Shown here: positions 1 to 10,100 of the stretch, piece by piece
Position numbering within the stretch: position 1 is the first letter of the stretch
Layout: every line of letters starts with the position of its first letter
NCBI GenBank assembly: GCA_002471255.1
Contig: DKPP01000011.1
Span: 126,922 to 190,921 of the forward strand
Direction: 5' to 3'
DNA length: 64,000 nucleotides
DNA from: Akkermansiaceae bacterium UBA7331
Lineage (GTDB): Bacteria; Verrucomicrobiota; Verrucomicrobiia; Verrucomicrobiales; Akkermansiaceae
Made by a program: the position numbers and the translations under genes
The notes under the pieces: generated by a model
Told to the model about the DNA's origin: nothing
What the model saw: only the letters and a program-made list of their open reading frames with translations
Database searches by the model: none

Positions 1-31
1 ATAAACGACCCGCTTGATACATTATCGAATC

Positions 32-610
32 ATGAAAAACGTTATATGCTCTCTATTAGGTTTTGTGATGTTGCATGCTTCCGGCTTAGGTGAGCAGGTT
101 CAAGGTGGAAATGACCTTGACTATATGAGTGCGGAAGATAAGAAGCAATATGTGATACCATCTCAATCGGGCGGTTACATCTTTCCTGCGGAGCAACAAT
201 TAAAAAGGCATAAACAAGAGTTAGCTTTTTTGGATGATGTGTTTAAACAGAGCTTCGATTCAGGAGTTATCCGCCATGTTCTGTGGCAAGCCGATCATGA
301 AGTGGCTATTACATGGTATGAGCCGATTGGACCTAATTATCATTATTACATTTTTCAAGTATATAAGCGCGATTCCGATGGCTCGTTTCAAAAAATCGGC
401 GATTACGAAGTACGTAGCAGTTATGGGCAATGGGATAAAAAGAATGTAGTTTTTGGTAATGAGGGTTTTTCTATTACTTTAGAAGATCCGAATGATCATT
501 CCTCCATCACTCACCAATTTTCGTATAAAAGACCTAACGTGGTATTTTATTATCGTTTCGGGTCTGACAATGATCAAGATAGCATGGGAGAAAAGCCCTT
601 GGCGAAATAA
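32..610 (+). CDS. secreted protein of unknown function
   Basis: I do not recognise this family. The ATG at 32 gives a short Lys-containing N-terminus and a hydrophobic stretch of about 15 residues, which looks like a Sec signal peptide. The frame is also open from a TTG at 14, but the ATG fits the signal peptide better. The mature part, about 170 residues, is polar and rich in Tyr and aromatic residues (several YHYY and YYR-type strings), suggesting a beta-rich periplasmic or exported protein. It converges with the sulfatase gene and a hairpin separates the two. The window begins only 31 bases upstream, so its promoter and any upstream partner cannot be seen. Confidence 0.6.
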   Translation: MKNVICSLLGFVMLHASGLGEQVQGGNDLDYMSAEDKKQYVIPSQSGGYIFPAEQQLKRHKQELAFLDDVFKQSFDSGVIRHVLWQADHEVAITWYEPIGPNYHYYIFQVYKRDSDGSFQKIGDYEVRSSYGQWDKKNVVFGNEGFSITLEDPNDHSSITHQFSYKRPNVVFYYRFGSDNDQDSMGEKPLAK

Positions 611-614
611 GCAA

Positions 615-644
615 AACGCCCCGCAGGTATATCTGCGAGGCGTT
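615..644 (-). terminator. hairpin between convergent genes, sulfatase terminator
   Basis: Inverted repeat with arms AACGCC-c-CGCAG and CTGCG-a-GGCGTT around a 6-base loop. On the minus strand it is followed by TTTTGC, so it fits best as the Rho-independent terminator of the sulfatase gene. It may also stop the plus-strand gene ending at 610, although the T-run on that side is poor. Confidence 0.65.
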
Positions 645-667
645 GAGAAGAATCTTTGTCTAATCCT

Positions 668-2308
668 TTAGTCCCAAGATGCTTGGAATTGAGGGATAGG
701 GCCTTTGGAACCCGGTGCGTTTTCAGGCACTTTGTAATCTTTTCTAAGCTCTTCGTAGCGCTTTTTCAATCCTTCAAAAATGGTGGCGTATGCCGGATCA
801 TTGGCAACGTTTTTCATTTGGGTCGGATCTTTCTTATTATCAAAAAGCAACCATTCGTCACTTGTCCAGATATGACCTAGGGTATAGCGATCTGTGCGAA
901 GGCCATCATGGCGAGGTGCATTATGCTCACCCGGATTTTCGTAGAAGCAGTAATAAATGGCATCTCTCCAGTCTTGAGGTGCTTGACCGGTTTTGAATAA
1001 CGGAGTCATTGGGATACCTTGCAAGGTGGATTTGTTTTCCGGTGTTAAAGCACCTGCCGCTTGCAACATAGTTGGAGCATAGTCGATGTTTTGCACGATA
1101 GCCTTGCTGCGCACGCCTTGAGCGATTTTGCCCGGCCAGCGCATAATTAATGGCATACGGAAAGATTCTTCCATAATCCATCTCTTGTCGTACATACCAT
1201 GTTCACCGAGGTAGAAGCCTTGGTCTCCACAATAAATAACTAATGTGTCTTTGGATAAATTGTTTTTATCCAGATAATTCATTAAACGGCCGATGCTGTC
1301 ATCTACAGCCATGATCGTCTCGAGATAGTCCTTCATGTAAGCACGCCATTTCCATTCGGTAAATGCTTTAGGATCGTTGAGCTTACCATCCTTCATTTGT
1401 TTGACGAGGTCAGCCGTACGCTTAGAGTAGTGGTCATACCAAGCTTTCTTTTGGTCGGCATCCATACGATTAAGCTCGCCCATTTCCCAACCATAACCGG
1501 GAGAAACGATTTTTGGCTGAATGTCGGCAGGTACTTGCTCCTTGAGAACTTTAAGGTCGGAGTAAATAGCCATGTGTTTGCCTACGGTCTGTTGGTTTTT
1601 CTTTAAAAACTCAGGGCGGTTGGCATAGTCGTCATGGAGGTTTGCCGGCATTTTAAGCTTTAACTTATCGGTTTTGCCCATGTGACGTGGGGCAGGGCAC
1701 CAAGGACGGTGAGGAGCTTTGTGGCCCACGACTAAGCAGAATGGCTTGGTCTTATCACGCTTGTCCATCCAGTCAATGGCTTTATCTGTGATCACATCGG
1801 TAGCATAACCGGGTACACGCACAGTTTGGTTACCTTTACCATTTGGTTTTGGGGAAATGAGATCAGGATTGTAATAGCTACCTTGTCCCGGGAAGATTTC
1901 CCATTGATCGAAACCTGTAGGATTAGATTCGAGGTGCCATTTGCCGAATAGGGCTGTTTGGTAGCCTGCTTTTTGTAGCATTTTCGGGTAAGTAGGCTGG
2001 CTGCCGTCAAATGGCTTTTGCCCGTTAAAAACAAAACCGTTTTTGTGAGAATGACGACCGGTCAAAATCGAGGCACGTGAAGGGCCGCAAATGGAGTTGG
2101 TGCAATAACTCTTATCAAAGACCATCCCTTCCTTTGCTAATTTATTGAAATTAGGCAATTTTGTCGGTGAATCTTTTTCATTTGTTCCCAAAGCTTGATA
2201 GGCATGGTCATCGGAAATGATGAATAAGATATTCGGTTGTTTTTCCTGAGCCGAAACGAGGACCGGTGCGGTCAACATGGCTCCTATGATAATTGGTAAA
2301 ATCCTCAT
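668..2308 (-). CDS. secreted family S1 sulfatase
   Basis: Formylglycine-dependent sulfatase that would remove sulfate esters from a glycan or other substrate outside the cytoplasm. A signal peptide covers residues 1-20 (cleavage after VSA). The N-terminal calcium-binding pair is D33-D34 in ISDDHA. The active-site signature C-G-P-S-R lies at residues 74-78 and is followed by LTGR, so C74 is the residue converted to formylglycine. A later GDQGFYLGEHG segment supplies further metal and active-site residues. At 546 residues it has normal length. The substrate cannot be read from the sequence; mucin or glycosaminoglycan sulfate fits the sialidase and hexosaminidase elsewhere in the window. No sulfatase-maturating radical SAM enzyme is encoded here. 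The gene appears monocistronic. Confidence 0.92.
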   Translation of the reverse strand: MRILPIIIGAMLTAPVLVSAQEKQPNILFIISDDHAYQALGTNEKDSPTKLPNFNKLAKEGMVFDKSYCTNSICGPSRASILTGRHSHKNGFVFNGQKPFDGSQPTYPKMLQKAGYQTALFGKWHLESNPTGFDQWEIFPGQGSYYNPDLISPKPNGKGNQTVRVPGYATDVITDKAIDWMDKRDKTKPFCLVVGHKAPHRPWCPAPRHMGKTDKLKLKMPANLHDDYANRPEFLKKNQQTVGKHMAIYSDLKVLKEQVPADIQPKIVSPGYGWEMGELNRMDADQKKAWYDHYSKRTADLVKQMKDGKLNDPKAFTEWKWRAYMKDYLETIMAVDDSIGRLMNYLDKNNLSKDTLVIYCGDQGFYLGEHGMYDKRWIMEESFRMPLIMRWPGKIAQGVRSKAIVQNIDYAPTMLQAAGALTPENKSTLQGIPMTPLFKTGQAPQDWRDAIYYCFYENPGEHNAPRHDGLRTDRYTLGHIWTSDEWLLFDNKKDPTQMKNVANDPAYATIFEGLKKRYEELRKDYKVPENAPGSKGPIPQFQASWD

Positions 2309-2453
2309 TAGTATATTTTGGCTGGTTGAGCTAAATAGCTATGTTATCTGTCCTATATACGGTGACAAGTTCAAAAATTATTCATGGTGACTTAATTTTT
2401 TATGATTTAACTGGACAGTCGTTAAGATTCTGGCAGTTTCATGTCAGCTCAAT

Positions 2454-4340
2454 ATGAGCCTTATCAATATGACGCAAGCAACTTCGTTCTCCACACTAGG
2501 TATCTCCCCGGAAATTCTCGAAGCAATCGAGGTATTGGGTTTTGAGACCCCATCCGCCATTCAGGAGCGTGCCATTCCTGCCGCCATCGGAGGCTCCGAC
2601 ATCGTCGGTTTGTCTCACACCGGTTCCGGTAAGACCTTGGCATTTGCCATTCCTGCTTTGGAATGTATTGAACCGGATGAACGTTGTGTTCAGGTGCTTG
2701 CATTATGCCCAACTCGTGAATTAGCCGTGCAAATTTGCCGTGAGGTGGACAAACTTGCTCTCTTTTTAGATGGCGTGTCCGCTGTGCCTATTTATGGTGG
2801 TTCCTCTTTTAAACCTCAGTTGGACGCCTTGCGTCGTGGCGTACAATTTGTTGTAGGCACTCCTGGACGTGTGATTGATCATATTGAATCAGGTGCGTTG
2901 AAGCTTGATAATCTTCGCATGCTTATTTTGGATGAGGCTGATGAAATGCTCGATATGGGCTTTTTAGAAGATATTGAGCGTATTGCTGATGCGATGCCTG
3001 CCAATAAGCAGACTTTATTCTTCTCTGCGACGATGTCTCCTGCGATTCGCCGCTTAGCTGATCGCTTTATGGACGATCCGGTGCAAATTACCATTGAGCG
3101 TCCAACTTTAACCGTTCCTACTATCGAGCAAAGCTTCTATGAAGTCGTCTTTTCCTCCCGTATCGAAGTGCTTAGCCGCTTGTTAGATACCGGTAAGGTG
3201 AAGATGGGTCTTGTGTTTGCCAATACGAAAAAGGTTGTTGATGATATCGTAGATGGTTTGATGGCTCGTGGCTATCCTGTTGACCGCTTGCACGGTGACA
3301 TGCCACAGGTTATGCGTGAGCGTGTGATGGACTCTTTCCGTAAAGGCAGCCTTAAAGTGCTTGTAGCTACGGATATTGCCGCGCGTGGTTTAGACGTAGA
3401 TGACGTTGATGCTGTAATCAACTTCGAATTGCCTCGTGATCCGGAAGATTACGTACACCGTATCGGTCGTACCGCTCGTGCCGGTCGTAAAGGTAAGGCT
3501 ATTACTTTCGTAGGTCGCCGTGACTTCTCCCTTTTAAGTCGCATCGAACGTTTCATCGGTGTGAAGTTGACTCATGAACCTGTTTTGACAGCAGTGCAAG
3601 TTGACGAGCTTAGAAAAGAATCTTTAGTGGATGAGATCATCGAACGCTTAAACACCAACTTGGAGCTTCCTGAAGAACTCCGTGAAATCGAAGTGCCTGC
3701 CGAGCAATTAGCTGCTGCGATTTTCGACCTTTTACGTAATAAGTTGCACCGTGATGTGCAAGCTATCCCTGAAGATAAGCCTGCTAAACGTTCCATCCGT
3801 CGTGACCGTGACCAAGATAGCCACCAAAAGGGTGACTCATGGTCCGATAATGGTGATACCGTTACCTTGTTTATGAACGGTGGTAAGATGCTTGGCATTA
3901 AGCCAAAAGATATCGCCGGTATGCTTTACAACTCTGTGGAGATGGAAAAAGGCGCCGTAGGTGACATTCGTCTCTTCCCTAAACATTCCATTATTGAAGT
4001 AGATGCAGCCGTAGCTCCTCAAATCTTGGAGAAATTGGCTACTACAAATATCTGCGGTTACGAAGTAAACATCCGCGAAGACAAGGGTGCTCCTGAATTT
4101 GATGGTGGCAGCCGTCCTCCTCGTCGTGGTGGCTTCCGTTCCGGTGGTGGTTTCAGAGGAGATCGCCGTGGTGGTGGTGACCGTCGTGGCGGAGATCGCC
4201 GTGGTGGTGGCAGAGATCGTGATGATCGCGGTGGTTACCGTGGTGATCGCGGCGATCGTGGAGATCGCGGTGGCTTCCGTGGCGGTCGTGATGATCGTCG
4301 TGGTGGAGGTCGCTCCGGTGGACGTCGCCGTCGTGACTAA
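2454..4340 (+). CDS. deaD: DEAD-box ATP-dependent RNA helicase with DbpA-type RNA-binding domain and Arg/Gly tail
   Basis: RNA helicase for ribosome assembly or cold-induced RNA unfolding. It has two RecA-like domains. The first holds the Q motif (about 29-42), Walker A HTGSGK (55-60), PTREL (86-90), DEAD (160-163) and SAT (191-193). The second ends with the HRIGRTARAGR motif near residue 340. A DbpA/CsdA-type RNA-binding fold follows at about 470-545. The C-terminal ~80 residues are a low-complexity tail of Arg, Gly and Asp with repeated RGD/RGG units, likely a flexible RNA-binding extension. Its DNA is internally repetitive (about 4100-4335), which creates long false frames on both strands. 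The start ATG at 2454 could also be 2469. A strong hairpin follows. The gene symbol rests on domain architecture only. Confidence 0.9.
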   Translation: MSLINMTQATSFSTLGISPEILEAIEVLGFETPSAIQERAIPAAIGGSDIVGLSHTGSGKTLAFAIPALECIEPDERCVQVLALCPTRELAVQICREVDKLALFLDGVSAVPIYGGSSFKPQLDALRRGVQFVVGTPGRVIDHIESGALKLDNLRMLILDEADEMLDMGFLEDIERIADAMPANKQTLFFSATMSPAIRRLADRFMDDPVQITIERPTLTVPTIEQSFYEVVFSSRIEVLSRLLDTGKVKMGLVFANTKKVVDDIVDGLMARGYPVDRLHGDMPQVMRERVMDSFRKGSLKVLVATDIAARGLDVDDVDAVINFELPRDPEDYVHRIGRTARAGRKGKAITFVGRRDFSLLSRIERFIGVKLTHEPVLTAVQVDELRKESLVDEIIERLNTNLELPEELREIEVPAEQLAAAIFDLLRNKLHRDVQAIPEDKPAKRSIRRDRDQDSHQKGDSWSDNGDTVTLFMNGGKMLGIKPKDIAGMLYNSVEMEKGAVGDIRLFPKHSIIEVDAAVAPQILEKLATTNICGYEVNIREDKGAPEFDGGSRPPRRGGFRSGGGFRGDRRGGGDRRGGDRRGGGRDRDDRGGYRGDRGDRGDRGGFRGGRDDRRGGGRSGGRRRRD

Positions 4341-4362
4341 TACGCTTACAATCCGATTTAAC

Positions 4363-4397
4363 AAAAACCCCGTATGTTTCGTACATACGGGGTTTTT
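4363..4397. terminator. bidirectional terminator between deaD and bioA
   Basis: Near-perfect inverted repeat, arms AAAAACCCCGTATGT and ACATACGGGGTTTTT, 5-base loop, flanked by A-run and T-run. It can terminate both the helicase gene and the convergent biotin operon. Confidence 0.9.
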
Positions 4398-4419
4398 TAG
4401 GGTCAATTAGACGAAGTAA

Positions 4420-5772
4420 TTAACCTAGAATAGCTGTAATAGCCGCTTTGCAATGGGCTACGGCTTGTTTCATCTCCTCTTCCGTAATGGTCAGAGGTGG
4501 ATTGAAATATAAGACATCGCCAAGAGGGCGTAAGAGCAAACCTCGATTTAAAGCTTCTTTGTAGATTTGGTAGCCTGTACGGTTTTTCGAGTCCAAAGCC
4601 TCTTTTGTTTCCTTGTTGGCAACTAATTCGATGGCATTGATGAGTCCGATGGTACGGATTTCTCCTACATTGGGGTGCTCCGATAATGCCTCGACTACCA
4701 TTTGATGAAATACGGGTGCTTTAGCCTTGGTTTGGGACAAAATATCCTCTTCGGCAAAAAGACCGAGTACCGCTAAAGCTGCCGAGCAGCCTAATGGATT
4801 GCCGGAATAGGTGTGGCTGTGCATGAATGCCTTTCCTTCCAAATAATCGGCATAAAAAGCATCATAAATACATTGGGTGGTAATCGTGATCGCCATAGGC
4901 ATATAACCGCCGGTCAAGCCCTTGGAAATACACATGATATCCGGTGTGATTTCCGCCTGCTCGCAAGCAAACATAGTACCCGTGCGTCCAAATCCGGTAG
5001 CGATTTCATCTGCGATGAGATGGACTTGATATCGGGTGCATAATTCTCTGATTTTTCTTAAATAAATCGGAGGATAAATCTTCATGCCGGCAGCCCCTTG
5101 CAAAAGCGGTTCGACAAGCATGGCTGCCGTTTCATTGGCGTATTGAGCAAAGTAATGCTCTGCCTGATCGATGCATTCGGCTTGGCATGTTTCTCTGTTG
5201 AGATTCTTAGGGCAGCGATAGCAATCGGGACCGGGTATGCGAATCGTATCAAGCAAAAGCGGTTTATACATTTCGGAGTATAAATCGACGCCACCCACAC
5301 CTAAAGCACCCAAAGTCTCACCATGGTAAGCGTCGCTTAAAGCCATGAATTTAACCTTTTGGGGGTTGCCTGTCTGGTGGTGGTATTGAAAGCTCATTTT
5401 CATGGCAGCTTCAATCGAGGCGGAGCCATTATCCATGAAATTAAATTTGCAAAGCCCTTTTGGCACGATTTGCGCAAGTTCTTCGCATAACTTAATAGCC
5501 GGTTTATGCGTAAAGTTGGCAAAGATAACGTGTTCGAGTTGGTCTAATTGGTTTTTGACCGCTCGACTGATAATCGGATTACAATGTCCGAGTAAATTAC
5601 ACCACCACGAGCTAACGACATCGAGGTAGGTTTTTCCATTCACGTCGGTGAGGACGGTGCCTTTGGCGTGATCAATGACAATGGGCAAAAAATGCTCATA
5701 GTCTTTCATTTGTGAGCAAGGATGCCAGATATATTCCAGATCCTTTTTCGCCCATTGTTCTTGATTCAACAT
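4420..5772 (-). CDS. bioA: adenosylmethionine-8-amino-7-oxononanoate aminotransferase (BioA)
   Basis: PLP enzyme that converts KAPA to DAPA with S-adenosylmethionine as amino donor, the antepenultimate step of biotin synthesis. The 450-residue length is typical. Visible family features are WHPCSQMKDY near residue 16, the G-S-A-S-I-E-A-A segment near 115-123, LIADEIATGFGRTG at about 252-265 (PLP-pyridine Asp), and the Schiff-base lysine K284 in ISKGLTGG. A small Cys cluster (CYRCP...C...C, about 184-200) lies in the middle insertion, as in some BioA proteins. The gene is second in a bioB-bioA operon with an 18-base gap. Confidence 0.95.
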   Translation of the reverse strand: MLNQEQWAKKDLEYIWHPCSQMKDYEHFLPIVIDHAKGTVLTDVNGKTYLDVVSSWWCNLLGHCNPIISRAVKNQLDQLEHVIFANFTHKPAIKLCEELAQIVPKGLCKFNFMDNGSASIEAAMKMSFQYHHQTGNPQKVKFMALSDAYHGETLGALGVGGVDLYSEMYKPLLLDTIRIPGPDCYRCPKNLNRETCQAECIDQAEHYFAQYANETAAMLVEPLLQGAAGMKIYPPIYLRKIRELCTRYQVHLIADEIATGFGRTGTMFACEQAEITPDIMCISKGLTGGYMPMAITITTQCIYDAFYADYLEGKAFMHSHTYSGNPLGCSAALAVLGLFAEEDILSQTKAKAPVFHQMVVEALSEHPNVGEIRTIGLINAIELVANKETKEALDSKNRTGYQIYKEALNRGLLLRPLGDVLYFNPPLTITEEEMKQAVAHCKAAITAILG

Positions 5773-5790
5773 AAGCGCAGAATGTATTGC

Positions 5791-6765
5791 TTATTTAAGA
5801 CGCACCTCGTAGCCCATATTGGTGAGCATGTCGTGGTCTTCTTTGATAGTCACTCCGGCCGTTGTCAACATATCGCCTGAAATGGCAGCGTTGGCTCCGG
5901 ATTGGAAAATTTGTTTGCCATGGTCAGGCATCGTGTTGCGTCCTGCAGCGATGCGCACGGCACCGTCAGGCACGATAAAACGCACTAGTGCAACAATTCG
6001 TCTTTGCTCATCAGCCGGCATTGGTTCCAATGTGGCATAAGGAGTACCCTCGATCGGGGTAAGGAAATTGATAGGAATAGATTTGATGCCCAAAGAGGCA
6101 ATATCCATAAACATATCAATACGATCCTCCATGGTCTCACCTAAGCCCATAATACCGCCGCTACATACTTCCATGCCGGCTTCCATTGCCCATTTAATGG
6201 TTTGGATTTTATCGTCATAGGTATGAGTGGTGCATACGTTAGGGAAGTTACGACGAGATGTCTCTAAGTTGTTATGATAACGTCCTACGCCGGAAGCTTT
6301 AAGTTCTTCACAATGTTTTTTGCTGATTAAGCCATGTGAGGCACACAGAGCGATATCACATTGTTCCGATAGAGCTCGATACGTTTCGCAAAGTTCATTC
6401 ACATCGCTATCGGTTAAGCGTTTGCCTGAGGTAACGATAGAATAGCGTAAAACGCCTCGCTCTTCATTATACCTGGCTCCGTCAATGATAGCCTTTTGAG
6501 GTAAAAGCGGATACTCTTCTACATTGGTTTTATAATGTGCTGACTGCGCACAGTATTTGCAGTTCTCCGAGCATCGACCGCTTCTGCCGTTGATGATCGT
6601 GCACATATCAAAGATATTACCGCAAAAATGAGTTCTGATCTGATCTGCCGCTTGGCAAACTTCATCGATTGGTTCCTCGCACAATTGAAGCAATTCTGCC
6701 TTGGTGCATCGGTGCCCCTCCAATACTTTCTGTAGAAGTGATGAGGTAAAGCTCATAGCCCACAA
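5791..6765 (-). CDS. bioB: biotin synthase (BioB), radical SAM
   Basis: Inserts sulfur into dethiobiotin in the last step of biotin synthesis. The radical SAM motif C-x3-C-x2-C is at C65, C69 and C72, followed by AQS as is usual in BioB. The NNLETSRR block with its conserved [2Fe-2S] ligands region and the C-terminal SGANAAISGDMLTT block confirm the family. The length of 324 residues is normal. ATG codons at 6765 and 6756 are both possible starts. It leads the bioB-bioA unit; bioF, bioC and bioD are not in this window, so precursor synthesis must be encoded elsewhere. Confidence 0.96.
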   Translation of the reverse strand: MWAMSFTSSLLQKVLEGHRCTKAELLQLCEEPIDEVCQAADQIRTHFCGNIFDMCTIINGRSGRCSENCKYCAQSAHYKTNVEEYPLLPQKAIIDGARYNEERGVLRYSIVTSGKRLTDSDVNELCETYRALSEQCDIALCASHGLISKKHCEELKASGVGRYHNNLETSRRNFPNVCTTHTYDDKIQTIKWAMEAGMEVCSGGIMGLGETMEDRIDMFMDIASLGIKSIPINFLTPIEGTPYATLEPMPADEQRRIVALVRFIVPDGAVRIAAGRNTMPDHGKQIFQSGANAAISGDMLTTAGVTIKEDHDMLTNMGYEVRLK

Positions 6766-6792
6766 GAGTAACTACCGTTTTGGTTCCGTCAA

Positions 6793-6808
6793 GTGGCAAA
6801 TTCGCCAC
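6793..6808. promoter_or_regulatory. small hairpin upstream of bioB
   Basis: Perfect 5-bp inverted repeat GTGGC...GCCAC with a 6-base loop, about 30 bases before the bioB start. It could be a leader hairpin or an operator. I see no BirA-type dyad in the 405-base gap between bioB and the rhs gene, so its role is open. The right half of that gap is the repeat at 6918-7122. Confidence 0.3.
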
Positions 6809-6917
6809 GTGGATCCTTTCATTTGGTTTTTCTTAAGTTCGTTTAGTTGTTTTGTTAACTTATTGGAAATTCACCAAAATCAAATATGAGAAAAACCATA
6901 GAAAAGCCAAGATTAAG

Positions 6918-7122
6918 CGATCGTCTCCTCGTTTGATATAGAAAAAGGTGAAATCCATTGATTAGAATTTTTCCTTATATTTAAAGGATTTTTTTTTGCT
7001 GTAAAAATTTAATGCCAAATTTATTCCATTGAATTTGTTTGACTTAGATCGAGTTTTACCCTAATTGTGTTATTGAATGATCTGACCGGCTATATTTGCT
7101 CTCTTCATTCTCTCAATCTTGT
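6918..7122 (+). repeat. rhs upstream-region repeat, copy 1
   Basis: About 205 bases upstream of the rhs gene are repeated in diverged form at 14100-14304. Shared blocks include TTTGATATAGAAAAAGGTGAA, CTTGATT/CATTGATT, TGTAAAAATTT, GAATTTGTTTGACTT/GGATTTGTTTGACTT and CATTCTCTCAA. Both copies keep a TTGACT element in the same place. The copy here ends about 50 bases before the rhs ATG. Confidence 0.85.
7039..7067 (+). promoter_or_regulatory. candidate sigma70-type promoter for rhs
   Basis: TTGACT at 7039-7044, a 17-base spacer, then TAATTG at 7062-7067. The -35 hexamer and spacer are conserved in the second copy (14219-14247), where the -10 reads TAGTTA. The -10 is weak, so this is a candidate only. 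Confidence 0.4.
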
Positions 7123-7171
7123 GTCGTTTAGACGCAAAAAATATCAATAACTCATCATAGCTCATACAATC

Positions 7172-10100
7172 ATGAAATATAAAGTTTCCACGGCTTTTGC
7201 CACTAAAAACTCTCTTGGCTTTCGTATAGAACCTCATACTTTCTCCGGTCAAGCTCTTGCTCGTGCTGCCGGCGCAGATGCTATTAGTGTTAATTATAGC
7301 CACGGTAGCCCAAGCTATCCTTCCGATGTCATGCCCGAAAAGAATCTTACCGGTTATATCGCGCCGGTTGAGGGCCAAGAGTTTTATGATGTGGTTGCTT
7401 CGGGGAATGTTGATGACCAGGCGTTCATTACGATCGGTGGTGATTCTTATGAATCGGCTCGAGGCAAAAATAAACCGATTTCTCGTACGTTTTCCGGCTT
7501 AAAGGCAGGGTCTCATCCTGTGAGTATCAGGCATGAGAATATGGATTACAATCCGCCATCCGGGAATATTTCTCATATTAATTGTACTTTATCGCCCATT
7601 AGTGCGGTGGATATCATCCCTGATGATAATGATCCACCCGAAGAAGAGACTTGTGACTGCCCTCCTTGTGAAGGTGAAGATGGTGAGCCTACTTCCGGTG
7701 GGGATCCTGATTATCCTGTTTCTTATAGAGCCCTTGGCGTAGGTTTGCGTACTTCTTCTTTCGCTTCCTCTTCGGGTGGTCGTGGTGCTTCTTATGAATC
7801 ATCGATCGATAAGATGACTTGGTCTTGTCGTTTTGGTGTTTTTCGTGGTAAATCGGGTGTGCCTGCCGGTCGTTTGGAGATTTTGGCTCGCGAGTTTTCT
7901 CCTACGCTTGGTTTGGTCGAATCATTAAGTTTTAGGCATCCTTTTGCGACAAGTTTGGTGATGCCCGAGGGTGGTATCACGCCAAATGCCTTAGTCATGC
8001 TTTGTGACGGTGCGAGTTATTGGAACTTTATGTGTGATGCCAATGGCATTGTTCCTTTCAGCGTCGGTGCATCGTCTTCTTCCTTGCGCCGTATGGATTT
8101 CACGGCAAGCTTGACCAGAGAGCTCTCGGCTGCTTGTTCCTTGGATGATGCCATTTATGTGCGTTGTTTGCAGCCAAATGGTTCAGCTATCTTTTATTCG
8201 AAGCTTACCGGTCTTCCCGAGGCTCTGATGAGTGCCTCTAATGAGATGATGAGCGCTCAAGATGCTTTATCATATTTGGTCGTCTTACGTTCGGACTCGG
8301 GTGCTATTCGCCAGATTTGGAACTATTGGGACGGTTTGTTGGATGTGAACGCTTTGCCTGAGGGCTTGGGTTACGTCATGAGCTTGTATTTGCCGACTCA
8401 GGTGAGTGCTCCGAGTCAGTCCGGTGATTTATATACGGTGACGGGAGACCCGTTTAAGACCTTTACTGTGCGAGTCAATGCGGAGCTTCGTGAAGTATCG
8501 ATGGCTGAGAAGGATTTGACCTTGCCTGTCAATGTGGAGGATTTCTTGACCTCTTGGGATGACCGCGACGGTGCATGGAGTATGGTGCAGGGCACGGGTC
8601 CAGCGGCTATCGGCACTCGTCGCGTACGTAGTGATACGCAGGTTCCTAATCAATGGCAGGTACGCACGACCTTATCAAAAGGTGATCAAATCTCTTCGGA
8701 TAATCTTGAAATCTATGAATCAACAGCCGTAGGTGATTTGCTCCTAAGTAAAACGGAGGCCTATGGTAGTGAGCTTGCCGAGACGACGACTTATGTTTAT
8801 GATGATGCCGGTCGTTTGTATCGCACGAATCTTCCCGATGGTGGGGTATTGAGCACTTGCTATGATCGATTTGGTCGTATGATTTTGGAGAGTACTCCTT
8901 GGGTGGATAATGGCTATCAAATAGTGGAAACGACTTACAATGATGCTTCGGGTGTCTATTCATCCGAGCCTGCCTTGGTAAAAACGAGCTTGTGTAAATC
9001 GTCGGGTGCGGCGGTGATTCGTACCGATGCTTATACTTATACCATCACCGGTGGGGTGAAACGTACCGAGGTGCGTTCTACGGCCGCCGCCTCTTCACAT
9101 ACTCAATTAAGCGTGACCGAGCGTTGGATGTCGGATGCTCCCGATGCTTTATCTCGCGGTAGATTAAAGATGACTCAGGCGATCAATGGTGTGCAGACTC
9201 ATTATGAATATGCTCCCACCGAGAGCTTTGGGGCTCTTTATCGAATCTTGGAGGAAACTCGCGTTGATGGCGCACCCGTGCCGGGGCTTTCCACCCGTAA
9301 GCTGAGCTATGTGAGTGCCGAGGGTAATGAAGTGAGGGATGAGTCTTATGTCATGCTTGAGGACTCTTCATGGGTGCTCATTGAGGGGGTCAGTCATGAG
9401 TTTGACTCTCAAAATCGCCGAATCGCCAGCCATCGTGACAATGGTCGTAGCTCGAGCCGAGCCCTCATGTGCACGGGAGATATGCTGTGGGAAATCGATG
9501 AAAATGCAGTACGTACCGATTATGCGTATGATTCCGCTCGCACGATGATTGAGTCCACCCGTGCTCAGACTCCCGTGACACCTGAGACGATTATCGATTA
9601 TGTTAAAGATGCCTCAGGTCGAGTCTTGGTAGAAACGACACGCATCGGGGCGATGGAGACCCGCCGCTACTTCTCCTACGATCTTTTGGGGCGCATGATC
9701 TCTTCGACCGATGAATTGGGTCGCAGTCAGACTACACATTATGCCGAGCATGGTTTATTGGTCACTCGCACCTTACCTACCGGTGCTACGCTGATTACTC
9801 GATATGATTTGGATGGCAGTATTCGCCATGAGTCAGGTACGGGGCAGCGTGAATGTTACTACGATTATGATATCACCAATGGTCGTCGACGTCAGACCGT
9901 CTATCTTTCCAATCATCAAACCGTTCTTTCCCAAGAGCTTCGTGACGGCTTCGGTCAGGTGGTGACGCTTACCGCCCCGACCTCGTTGGATAACACCTAC
10001 ATCTACACTCGTAGCGAATACAATGCCTTGGGGCAGTTGACACGTACTCAAGAAGGTAATCTCGCTGCGACCTTGTTGGAATATGACCTCATGGGCAATA

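Noticed and set aside
4100..4335. Repetitive DNA suggesting a CRISPR or tandem-repeat array
   Set aside because: The periodicity is that of in-frame RGD/RGG codons with no spacers of even length.
4087..4410. Long open frames on both strands over the helicase tail (also 3837-4406 and 4153-4386 minus)
   Set aside because: They arise from the repetitive Arg/Gly codons of the helicase tail. Their translations are low complexity (Val- or Thr/His-rich) and have no start or homology signs.
6820..6890. BirA-type operator upstream of bioB
   Set aside because: Only one half-site-like TTGTTAAC (6851 region) is seen. The partner half at the right distance is missing.
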